Assembly (NCBI GenBank): GCA_020050685.1 | Contig: JAGVKG010000029.1 | Span: 1-64,000 of the forward strand | Source of the DNA: Candidatus Obscuribacterales bacterium | Lineage (GTDB): Bacteria > Cyanobacteriota > Vampirovibrionia > Obscuribacterales > Obscuribacteraceae | Direction: 5' to 3' | Length of the DNA stretch: 64,000 nt | Shown here: piece after piece, positions 1 through 7,210 of the stretch | Numbering within the stretch: the first letter of the stretch is position 1 | Layout: every line of letters begins with the position of its first letter | Program-made: the position numbers and the translations under genes | The notes under the pieces: generated by a model | Seen by the model: only the letters and a program-made list of their open reading frames with translations | Told to the model about the DNA's origin: nothing | Databases searched by the model: none

Positions 1-1007
1 AACCAGTCGCCACCAATAAGCGTCAAATTTGTTTTCGCTGAGTAAGCCGCGTCTCTAAAATTGATGTTGCCTGCCTCTGCCATCATCGTGCCGCCCGTGT
101 TATCGAACACAATGTTTTGCGCCATCTGGCTCGATACATTTATGTTGCCCACCGAGGACATAATCACGCCTGAGTTTGTAAATTGCGCAGCCGACAAATT
201 CACGTTGCCCATTGCTTGAATCCGAGGCGTCGCTCCCGATGCGCCCGCCGGCAAAGTATTGACAATCGCAGTGCCTGCACTAAGCGAAAGATTGCCGGAA
301 CTCGAGATGGTGCCTGCGTTTACGATATCGCCGAGCGCACTCAAGCTCAGATTCATTTTGCCCAAGGCACCGGCATAATCGAGCAAACCGCCCGCCGGCA
401 GCACCGTGGAAATCACACCGCCGCGCTGATTGTATATATTGATCGCGCTGACTGACGCCGTGTCCGACTGGGCATTGGTCGAAACCGCATAGAAAGTACC
501 GGAATTCACAAGATTGCCTGATAAATTGAGGGTTGATAATTGGCTAAAATCGCCGACGCCCGTGACGCCCTGCGGCACGACAAGGTTTGCGATGTCCTGG
601 TTGAATTGGGTGGAAAGATTAAACCGCCCGCCAAACGCTACGCCTTGCTGGTCTATGCGCAAGGTCTGTTTGCCGGACGTGAGAATTTGCGAGACGGATA
701 AATATTCGGCGGCGGTGAGCATGTCGGTCGGCGAAATCGAGCGCCGCTCGCCCATGGCTCGTATCACCACATCGCCGGATGTGAATAAATTTGCTGCCGG
801 CAAAAGTCTATCAGTTGAAGTCAAATCAAGATTGACCCCGGAGCCGGCCATCTGTCCGGACTGACTGGCAGCCGCTGCAGCTGCAGCACTTTCCGCCGCC
901 CGTCTTTCCCTAAACTGCGCAAATGCAGGCTCTGCAAGCAAATACGGCGGCAGAAGCACGCTCGCAATCAGGATGATGGCAATGTATTTTTCCGCACGCA
1001 AAGACAC
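1..1007 (-). CDS. Filamentous-haemagglutinin-like secreted protein, N-terminal part (runs off left edge)
   Basis: Reading the minus strand from a GTG at 1007 gives an open frame of about 335 codons to the window edge. An AGGGGG ribosome-binding site lies 5 bases upstream, and an in-frame stop lies further upstream, so GTG is the only good start. The N-terminus is a signal peptide (Lys/Arg-containing n-region, hydrophobic core, AEPAFAQ cleavage region). An Ala-rich stretch follows, then a domain resembling the haemagglutination-activity domain of two-partner-secreted exoproteins. After it come many short beta-helix turns of the type LNLSGNLVNSGTF and GNLSLSAG. The same N-terminal domain pattern (tAaEYLSvsQ..tsGKQTL followed by vPQGV) occurs in the large protein at 48232-55332, so the two are paralogues. 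The family is exported and surface-bound. The substrate bound and the transporter are not visible here. Confidence 0.85.
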   Translation of the reverse strand, partial: MSLRAEKYIAIILIASVLLPPYLLAEPAFAQFRERRAAESAAAAAAASQSGQMAGSGVNLDLTSTDRLLPAANLFTSGDVVIRAMGERRSISPTDMLTAAEYLSVSQILTSGKQTLRIDQQGVAFGGRFNLSTQFNQDIANLVVPQGVTGVGDFSQLSTLNLSGNLVNSGTFYAVSTNAQSDTASVSAINIYNQRGGVISTVLPAGGLLDYAGALGKMNLSLSALGDIVNAGTISSSGNLSLSAGTAIVNTLPAGASGATPRIQAMGNVNLSAAQFTNSGVIMSSVGNINVSSQMAQNIVFDNTGGTMMAEAGNINFRDAAYSAKTNLTLIGGDW

Positions 1008-1351
1008 AGGCTCCCCCTTGGACGCCCAGCCAAAGTAACGTCTAGTCTGAGTTTCCTAGGTTCCCTACGGATGCACGCCGATGCCGTGCCGATTATCAAC
1101 CCAATCCTGAATATTCCCAATAAATGACAATTTCTATTACCCTTATAGGGGAATTTAGAGTAAAAAGTGATAATTTAAGGTACGGAAACAGCCAGGCGTA
1201 TTTTGTTCAACTTCAGTTGCTGTCAGCTGTTCGGCTATGTGTATATAAAAGGATACGCACAAGACGCACTTGCGGGGGATGCGCCTACCCGAAAGAGTGA
1301 TCGTTCTGAATGGAATCATAGATGGTGGCACGCATGATTATGCAAATGAGA
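1008..1351. other. Gene-free stretch of 344 bases between the haemagglutinin-like gene and the MazF-like locus
   Basis: No plausible ORF with a ribosome-binding site is visible. It should hold the promoter of the minus-strand haemagglutinin-like gene. A short palindrome, CCC-TTATA-GGG, lies at 1140-1150. No RNA gene was recognised. Confidence 0.5.
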
Positions 1352-1756
1352 TCAATAGTTAGGATTGTCTCCAATTGCTGCGCGCACACCTCTGACAATT
1401 TCCCAGAGATATTTCTCCGATAGTCTTTGTCCCATTGGCCCTTTAGGATCCAAACAATTCTTGTTAATATTGCTTACCAAGTCACAGCGTGCTACGGAAT
1501 CTTTTGACAAACCGCCCTCACCTTTTGGCACAAATTTGTGAAAAGGTGGATAGGGATTTTGAAGTCCTGTGCTGAGCGGAACTACAATTACGCTGTCCCA
1601 TGTAAGATTTCGAGGATTCGTCGATACGATTACTGCCGGGCGAGGCAAATGAGGATCATTAGGAATGATCGGGTTTTGCTTGACCAACCAAACTTCTCCC
1701 CTCTTTGGTGCGGGATGGTTTGACTGAACTTGTGATGGTGGTGTTCGTTTACTCAT
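1352..1756 (-). CDS. MazF/PemK-family toxin (endoribonuclease)
   Basis: 134-residue protein. After a short polar N-terminus comes the PemK/MazF signature: KRGEVWLV (residues ~19-26), then RPAVIVST, then SVIVVPLSTG, and a C-terminal Val/Arg-rich helix. Proteins of this fold are sequence-specific mRNA interferases that work as dimers and are blocked by the partner antitoxin. The start ATG overlaps the stop of the upstream antitoxin gene by one base, the usual translational coupling of TA operons. The N-terminus is slightly longer than in Escherichia coli MazF (111 residues). The family assignment is firm; cleavage specificity cannot be read from the sequence. Confidence 0.85.
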   Translation of the reverse strand: MSKRTPPSQVQSNHPAPKRGEVWLVKQNPIIPNDPHLPRPAVIVSTNPRNLTWDSVIVVPLSTGLQNPYPPFHKFVPKGEGGLSKDSVARCDLVSNINKNCLDPKGPMGQRLSEKYLWEIVRGVRAAIGDNPNY

Positions 1757-2013
1757 TACCAGTTGTTTCTGGCTGATTGCGTTGTTGTGGCATTCCAGGT
1801 GCGAGCATCATCATTCATCTCTTTTGCACAAGCTGCAAAATAAGCTTCTTCCTCTTGCTCTGTTAGTTTGGCAAGCCATAGCTCGATTGCTTGCTCTACT
1901 GCGGCGCTGCGAGTAACCTTCAATTCAGCAACTTTTTCATCAAGGCGCTCAACCAGCCCATCTCTGACGCTAGCAGTAAATTTGTTTCTCTTTTCTCGCA
2001 TGCCTGCTGCCAT
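1756..2013 (-). CDS. Ribbon-helix-helix antitoxin of the MazF-like pair
   Basis: I start at ATG 2013 (85 residues) because GAGGG lies 8 bases upstream. An in-frame GTG at 2028 would add five residues but has its Shine-Dalgarno sequence directly abutting it. Residues near the N-terminus (KFTASVRDGLVERLDEKV) form the beta strand and first helix of a ribbon-helix-helix DNA-binding domain, with a second helix in SAAVEQAIELWL. The acidic C-terminus (EEEAYF...) is the likely toxin-wrapping segment. It is encoded directly before the MazF-like toxin. RHH antitoxins normally repress their own operon, and an 11-bp perfect palindrome lies about 30 bases upstream. Confidence 0.8.
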   Translation of the reverse strand: MAAGMREKRNKFTASVRDGLVERLDEKVAELKVTRSAAVEQAIELWLAKLTEQEEEAYFAACAKEMNDDARTWNATTTQSARNNW

Positions 2014-2042
2014 TGGCAAAGCCCTCACCTTCCAAGCTATAT

Positions 2043-2098
2043 TCCATTATGGAGTCCACTATATCATCCATTTTGTCATACCGAGTGTCATCCGTCAA
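2043..2098 (-). promoter_or_regulatory. Promoter and probable operator of the MazF-like TA operon
   Basis: On the minus strand TTGACG (2098-2093) and CAAAAT (2075-2070) are spaced 17 bases apart, a plausible sigma70 promoter. Between it and the start codon lies the perfect palindrome TCCAT-T-ATGGA (2043-2053), next to AGT-CC-ACT (2053-2060). Such sites are typical for RHH antitoxin binding; that this one is used is inference. Confidence 0.5.
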
Positions 2099-2214
2099 AT
2101 GTAATCTATGATCTGCCTGCCTGAGCGTCCGCATTTTTTTATAAACACTGCCAATTATGTACAAAAAGCCTGCCAGATATTATACTGATCAATAAATCAT
2201 TGGAGGATGAGGTC

Positions 2215-2433
2215 ATGGGCGGTAATTCTCCAATGGCGCTGAAAAACTTTAAGGCGCTAGTCAATTCTTTCAACTGTTCGATAGTGAAGACGACAAAGGA
2301 ATGGCAGGTAGTTGATAATACTGATGGACAGTGGGTATGCGGTTTTGCAACCATTTCAGGCCGACAAGTGAAACGTCCGTATGTCGATGAATTTATTCAA
2401 CGTATCAAGGTTAAACGAAGTAAGAACTTATGA
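2215..2433 (+). CDS. HicA-like toxin
   Basis: 72 residues from ATG 2215, which has GGAGG 8 bases upstream. A -10-like TATACT is at 2181-2186. The small basic protein has the layout of HicA: an N-terminal helix (FKALVNSFNCSIV), a strand pair around EWQVVDNTDG, then a segment GFATISGRQVKRPYVDEF in the place of the HicA PVHG/lkpGTLrsIL region, and a Lys/Arg-rich tail. HicA proteins have a double-stranded-RNA-binding fold and degrade mRNA. The canonical catalytic His of HicA (GSHH/PVH) is not obvious here, so this may be a divergent branch. The stop overlaps the downstream HicB-like gene by four bases (ATGA), which supports a TA operon. Confidence 0.6.
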   Translation: MGGNSPMALKNFKALVNSFNCSIVKTTKEWQVVDNTDGQWVCGFATISGRQVKRPYVDEFIQRIKVKRSKNL

Positions 2434-2951
2434 ATAAGAAAGCAATTAAAAAAACTGCGGTGCTGTATTGGAGTGAAAAGTACAGGCAGTTTATGGTTCG
2501 GTCCCCCCTGCTTGACGGTGTGCTTGGGGTCGGAGACTCAGAAGACGAAGCATGGGCAACTTTTGATGATATTCTCGAAGATGCTTATGGGGCATACTTG
2601 GAAGGACGAATGAAACATGTTTACGACAAACCAGGTCGCCCAGTGAAAGACACAGTTGCTCTAAATTCGGATGTTAAGCCAACTACCAAAAACGAAATCA
2701 AACGCCTTGCCGATTCATTTGGCTGCTCGCTTGGTGAGGCTATAGATTTTTTGCTTTTCTACCATCAGGCAAAGGAAGGCAATGTTGTTTCAAAGGCGGG
2801 TAAGCCCAAGATTAAGCCTGCCACCATTAACTATGAGTCCATCATACCGACTCTCGAAGAAATCAAAAATCGCATGTCGGTCTGCGAGTCTGCAATAGAA
2901 AGCTTCACTGCATCGAAAAAGATCAACAAACGCAAATCTAGTACGAATTAG
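2430..2951 (+). CDS. HicB-like antitoxin with ribbon-helix-helix domain
   Basis: 173-residue protein translationally coupled to the HicA-like gene. The N-terminal half fits the HicB partial-RNase-H fold: a strand (AVLYWSEKYRQFMVRSP), then GVLGVGDSEDEAWATFDD, equivalent to the GdTleEAlenaqEA motif, then AYGAYLEG. After a linker (KPGRPVKDTVALNSDV) comes a helix-rich DNA-binding segment, LADSFGCSLGEAIDFLL, as in RHH-type HicB proteins. A Lys-rich C-terminus of about 50 residues is longer than usual. HicB neutralises HicA and represses the operon. Toxin-first order is the normal HicAB arrangement. Confidence 0.7.
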   Translation: MNKKAIKKTAVLYWSEKYRQFMVRSPLLDGVLGVGDSEDEAWATFDDILEDAYGAYLEGRMKHVYDKPGRPVKDTVALNSDVKPTTKNEIKRLADSFGCSLGEAIDFLLFYHQAKEGNVVSKAGKPKIKPATINYESIIPTLEEIKNRMSVCESAIESFTASKKINKRKSSTN

Positions 2952-2972
2952 GAGGGGAGCGCAATTGACCTG

Positions 2973-3371
2973 ATGAAACTCGTATCGTTATTATTGCTCT
3001 TATCATTTGCCTTTCAGTTAATGGCAATTCCTGGATTTGCTGCTGAAAATAACTGAATGGGCTACGTTATGGATCGACACTGTGCCGCTGCTTGTCGTAG
3101 CGCACCAAATCCCTCATCGTTTGCTATGCAGCATTTAAAGACTTGTTCACTCAATCCAGAAGCTGTGAAGCAGGGCTACGTTCTCTATGCCAATGACGGT
3201 CGTTGGCTGAATTTAGATCAAACCGGCAACGAACTTGCTCATGAGGCGATCGAACATAGCATCAGCAATGCCGGAATGTATGTAAGTATTCTTGGCGAGT
3301 TGCAAGGTGACACGATTGCAGTTAAGCGCCTGATACAGATCATGGACGTACCAGCTGGAACCACTAGGTAG
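2973..3371 (+). pseudogene. Small secreted protein interrupted by an in-frame TGA after the signal peptide
   Basis: ATG 2973 opens a 27-codon frame that is a textbook signal peptide (MKLVSLLLLL...GFAAENN), preceded by AGGAGGGGAG at about 2950-2959. The stop TGA is at 3054-3056. The very next codon in the same frame is ATG, and the frame continues for 104 codons to 3371 with a Cys-containing mature-like protein (MGYVMDRHCAAACR...). In related small secreted bacterial proteins, as I recall them, a Trp precedes the GYVxDxxCA motif. A single TGG-to-TGA change would therefore explain the interruption. Alternatives are translational restart at the adjacent ATG, which would give a protein without a signal peptide, or stop read-through. 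Function is unknown. Confidence 0.6.
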
Positions 3372-3664
3372 TTTTTTCTTCGTCCTCATCCTCGTCTTCT
3401 TTTACTCCGTACATTACCAATGAATTGAATGACCTCACAATTCAATTGCGCCGCTTGGCCAATTGTGCTGATCCAGTCAGAGGATGACATTCCTTACGTT
3501 AAGAATATATGCACCTTGACTGAATAAGTGCGAGTTGCAAAGATGAGATATTCCGGTCAGAGCAAGAGATTCGGGCTGAAAACCCTCTCAGGCTGAGGCC
3601 TGGGCGAGACAATGCCGTAAAATGAAGTGGTTCAACCAAACGCATCATTTAAGAAGAGTGAAAA
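3372..3664. other. Intergenic region before aconitase with a small hairpin
   Basis: 293 bases without a supported gene. A short hairpin CAGGC-TGAG-GCCTG is at 3589-3602 and a -10-like TAAAAT follows at about 3617. An AGAAGAG ribosome-binding site precedes the aconitase ATG. The hairpin has no U tract, so it is not an obvious terminator; it could be part of the aconitase leader. Confidence 0.35.
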
Positions 3665-5944
3665 ATGAGTCAATTAAACATCAAAGATATCGAAAAGATA
3701 TACAAAAACCTAGCTGCCAAGCATGATGAGGCGCGCAAATCAGTCGGTCGCCCAATAACTTTGGCGGAAAAAATTCTTTTTGCCCACCTTGATGCATCGA
3801 GTCAGGGCAAGCCGGTAAGAGGCGAAACTTATGTGTTCCTGCGCCCCGACCGTGTCGCCATGCAGGATGCCACAGCCCAAATGGCTCTTCTCCAATTTAT
3901 GCAAGCGCAGCTCAAGACAGTGGCGGTGCCGACGACAGTGCATTGCGATCACTTGATTCAGGCTCGCGTTGGCGCAGACCACGATTTGCAAAGCGCACTG
4001 ACGGAAAACGAAGAAGTCTACAATTTCTTGCGCACTGCCAGCGAAAAACACGGCATTGGTTTTTGGAATCCGGGCGCAGGAATCATCCACCAAGTCGTGT
4101 TGGAAAATTATGCGTTTCCTGGTGGCATGATGATCGGCACCGACTCGCACACGCCTAACGGCGGCGGTCTGGGAATGATCGCCATCGGTGTCGGTGGTGC
4201 TGATGCAGTTGATGTGATGGCCGGTGAAGCTTGGGGTGTACGTTGGCCAAAATTGATTGGTGTGAAACTCACGGGCTCTTTGAATGGCTGGACATCGCCA
4301 AAAGACGTGATTCTCAAGCTTGCAGGAATTTTGACTGTGGCTGGTGGCACGGGCGCAATCATTGAATACTTTGGTCCTGGCACTAAGTCAATTAGCTGTA
4401 CAGGTAAAGGTACGATAACAAACATGGGCGCCGAACTCGGTGCCACCACTTCCGTGTTCCCATTTGATGAGCGCATGGCGGCATATCTCAACATCACTAA
4501 GCGTGCCGATATCGCCAAACTTGCCGAACAATATAAAGAGTTCTTGGTTGCCGATCCGGAAGTGGAAAAAGATCCGAAGAAATACTACGACCAAGTTGTG
4601 GAAATCGATCTCGACAAATTAGAGCCGCACATTGTCGGACCGCACACGCCGGATCTTGCCAGACCAATTTCCGAATTTGCCAAGGAAGTTAAGGAGAAAG
4701 GTTATCCGGACAAACTAACTTACGCCTTGATCGGCAGCTGCACCAATTCTTCTTATGAAGATATGGGACGTGCGGCACACGTTGCGCAACAAGCAGTTGA
4801 TCACGGAATGAAAGTTAGCTGCGGACTTTTAATCACGCCAGGCTCCGAGCAAATTCATCAGACTATCAAACGCGATGGTCAACTGAATGTTCTGGAGAAA
4901 TTGGGTGGAACAGTGTTGGCAAATGCGTGCGGTCCATGCATCGGTCAATGGAAACGCGAAGACATCAAGCAAGGTGAATCGAATTCAATCATCACCTCGT
5001 TCAACCGCAATTTCCCGCGCCGCAACGACGGCAATCCGGAAACTCTAGCGTTCATCGGCAGTCCCGAAATTGTTACCGCCTTTGCGTTAGCTGGTCGTCT
5101 TTCGTTCAATCCTCTAAAAGATGAATTGAAAGCACCAGATGGCACCATTATCCATCTCGATCCACCGGTAGCAGACGAGCTTCCAGAAAATGGATTCATC
5201 AGCGAAGATTCCGGTTACATCGAGCCGGCGGTTGATGGCTCGAAAGTGCAAGTGAGCGTCAAGCCGGATTCCGAGCGTTTGCAATTGCTCGAGCCATTTG
5301 CTCCATGGGACGGCAAAGACTACATGAAACTTCCTGTCGTGCTCAAAGCCGTGGGCAAGTGCACAACCGATCACATTTCGCCTGCTGGTCCGTGGCTGAG
5401 ATATCGCGGTCACATTGATAGAATAAGCGACAACATGTTCATCGGCGCAAACAATGCATTCGCCAAAAACCCTGGCGAAGGTTTCGATGTGCTGACTGGC
5501 AAAACCGCAGCGCTACCAGCGATTGCCCGCCACTACAAATCGGAAGGCATGGGTTGGGTGGCCATCGGTGATCTCAATTATGGTGAAGGTTCCAGTCGCG
5601 AACACGCAGCAATGTCGCCGAGATTCCTCGGTTGCAAGGTCGTGATTGCCAGAAGCTTTGCTCGTATTCACGAGACGAACTTGAAGAAGCAAGGCGTCCT
5701 CGCCTTTACGTTTGCTGATCCGAAAGACTACGAGCTGATCGAACAAACCGATCGCCTAAGCTTCGTCGGTTTAGAGGAACTGGCTCCGAATAATCCTGTA
5801 CAAGCTATTATTCACAAGCCAGACGGCAAAGAGCACAAGGTCACGTTGAACCACACCATGACCGAAGAGCAAGTCGGCTGGTTCAATGCCGGCTCCGCCC
5901 TCAACCTAATCCGCCTCCGCCAGGAAGTCGGAAGCGCCAAATAA
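3665..5944 (+). CDS. acnA: Aconitate hydratase, mitochondrial type
   Basis: 759-residue enzyme interconverting citrate and isocitrate in the TCA cycle. The three [4Fe-4S] cysteines are visible: C359 in GSCTNSS and C422/C425 in ACGPCIG. Active-site elements [19 protein letters not shown] and the C-terminal swivel domain with [10 protein letters not shown] are intact. Length, the [10 protein letters not shown] context and the short linker match the eukaryotic mitochondrial branch (about 750-780 residues) rather than the ~890-residue bacterial AcnA/IRP type or AcnB. A TPR-thioredoxin gene starts 29 bases downstream and may be co-transcribed. The symbol follows the common bacterial usage for this branch. 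Confidence 0.95.
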   Translation: MSQLNIKDIEKIYKNLAAKHDEARKSVGRPITLAEKILFAHLDASSQGKPVRGETYVFLRPDRVAMQDATAQMALLQFMQAQLKTVAVPTTVHCDHLIQARVGADHDLQSALTENEEVYNFLRTASEKHGIGFWNPGAGIIHQVVLENYAFPGGMMIGTDSHTPNGGGLGMIAIGVGGADAVDVMAGEAWGVRWPKLIGVKLTGSLNGWTSPKDVILKLAGILTVAGGTGAIIEYFGPGTKSISCTGKGTITNMGAELGATTSVFPFDERMAAYLNITKRADIAKLAEQYKEFLVADPEVEKDPKKYYDQVVEIDLDKLEPHIVGPHTPDLARPISEFAKEVKEKGYPDKLTYALIGSCTNSSYEDMGRAAHVAQQAVDHGMKVSCGLLITPGSEQIHQTIKRDGQLNVLEKLGGTVLANACGPCIGQWKREDIKQGESNSIITSFNRNFPRRNDGNPETLAFIGSPEIVTAFALAGRLSFNPLKDELKAPDGTIIHLDPPVADELPENGFISEDSGYIEPAVDGSKVQVSVKPDSERLQLLEPFAPWDGKDYMKLPVVLKAVGKCTTDHISPAGPWLRYRGHIDRISDNMFIGANNAFAKNPGEGFDVLTGKTAALPAIARHYKSEGMGWVAIGDLNYGEGSSREHAAMSPRFLGCKVVIARSFARIHETNLKKQGVLAFTFADPKDYELIEQTDRLSFVGLEELAPNNPVQAIIHKPDGKEHKVTLNHTMTEEQVGWFNAGSALNLIRLRQEVGSAK

Positions 5945-5973
5945 TAAGCAACCCCTCGGCGAGGTATCGATAC

Positions 5974-7056
5974 ATGTTATTTCTATCTCGCCGAGTATTG
6001 CTTTCTTTTGTAGCGTGCATCTTAATATACGCTGGCAGTTCGCTGGCATTAGCGGAAACCTCTTTTCAACAGCAACTCGACAAAGTATCCGAAGCCTTCC
6101 AATCCGGCAAATATAGTACAGCGGTTGATTTATGCAATGAAATTATATGGGTGAATCCCAACTGCGCGGAGGCGTATTATAGGCGTGGCCGCACTAGGTT
6201 GGAAATGAGTAATTACGATGATGCAGTTGCTGATATCACTACAGCAATTTCATTGGATCCAAACAACCCTCATTATTATTTAGAACGAGGACACATACGC
6301 TACTTGCGTGAGGAATTTCAATCAGCAGCTCAAGATGCTAGTCAGTCCATCAGTTTGTATCCAAAATATGCGAATGCCTATGTTTGTCGAGCGCTCGCGC
6401 GACAGAAACTCGGGGACAACAAAGCGGCGATCGAGGATTGTACCCAAGCAATCAAGTTCGACAGCAGATCTTCGAGGGCTTACTATTTACGAAGCATTGC
6501 TCGTGGCAAAATAGGTGACCATAAAGGTGAAGCTGCTGATAAGAGAAAGGCAATTCGCCTAGATCCGCAACTTGACGATCCAGAACTTGCTAACGCTTTC
6601 GTTGAATCTGAAAAGAAAGCTCCATCAGAGAGCGTTCCAGTTGAATCCGGCAAGAAACTCAACAAGTGTTGTGACGGCAAGGAGACTGCAGACAAGACGA
6701 GCCCATTTGACTGGGGCGATATTTCTGAGGTAGATGCGCGGTCATTGGAAAGGGTCCTAAAGGACAATCCATACGTCGTTGTCTTCTGCTATGCCAATTG
6801 GTGCGGCCCATGTGTGGCTTCAAGACCGGTGGTGCGTGATGCCGCAGTGCATTACGGTGGGAAAATCAAATTCGTTAGGGCTAACACCGATGATAATCAC
6901 AAGATCGCTGATAAATACAGGGTTAAGGGCATTCCGGAGTATGTAATGATTTCTCATTCCGAGTACTTCGATGGTCTTGTGGGTGCTGTACCGCTGCCTA
7001 AAGTAAAGGAATATCTTGACCGCTTTCTTGCATCAGACCAAAGCTCCAGCAAGTAG
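5974..7056 (+). CDS. Secreted TPR protein with C-terminal thioredoxin domain
   Basis: 360 residues. An N-terminal signal peptide (LLSFVACILIYAGSSLALAE) is followed by about four to five TPR units between residues ~30 and 205 (AYYRRGRTRLEMSNYDDAV, YYLERGHIRYLREEFQSAA and others). A Ser/Lys-rich linker with a CC pair follows, then a thioredoxin fold with the redox motif W276-C-G-P-C280 and the cis-Pro region GIPEYVMI. The WCGPC motif implies dithiol-disulfide exchange outside the cytoplasm, with the TPRs as a docking module. It lies 29 bases after the aconitase gene. The substrate is unknown. Confidence 0.8.
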   Translation: MLFLSRRVLLSFVACILIYAGSSLALAETSFQQQLDKVSEAFQSGKYSTAVDLCNEIIWVNPNCAEAYYRRGRTRLEMSNYDDAVADITTAISLDPNNPHYYLERGHIRYLREEFQSAAQDASQSISLYPKYANAYVCRALARQKLGDNKAAIEDCTQAIKFDSRSSRAYYLRSIARGKIGDHKGEAADKRKAIRLDPQLDDPELANAFVESEKKAPSESVPVESGKKLNKCCDGKETADKTSPFDWGDISEVDARSLERVLKDNPYVVVFCYANWCGPCVASRPVVRDAAVHYGGKIKFVRANTDDNHKIADKYRVKGIPEYVMISHSEYFDGLVGAVPLPKVKEYLDRFLASDQSSSK

Positions 7057-7210
7057 GCATCCAAGAATCCGATCGTTCCAAGACGCCCTAGCCTCGACCC
7101 ACGCCTGGCAATTAGTAATTTCAGTTACATTAAATGAACCCCTAAAGTATAAGTTAAATATGGGGGTATATAGATCGTACTGGGAGGATTGTTCAATATT
7201 TGTGAGATAG

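Noticed and set aside
2973-3371. TGA read as Trp (alternative genetic code)
   Set aside because: Several well-defined genes here, such as sdhA and the HicA-like gene, end in TGA at the expected place.
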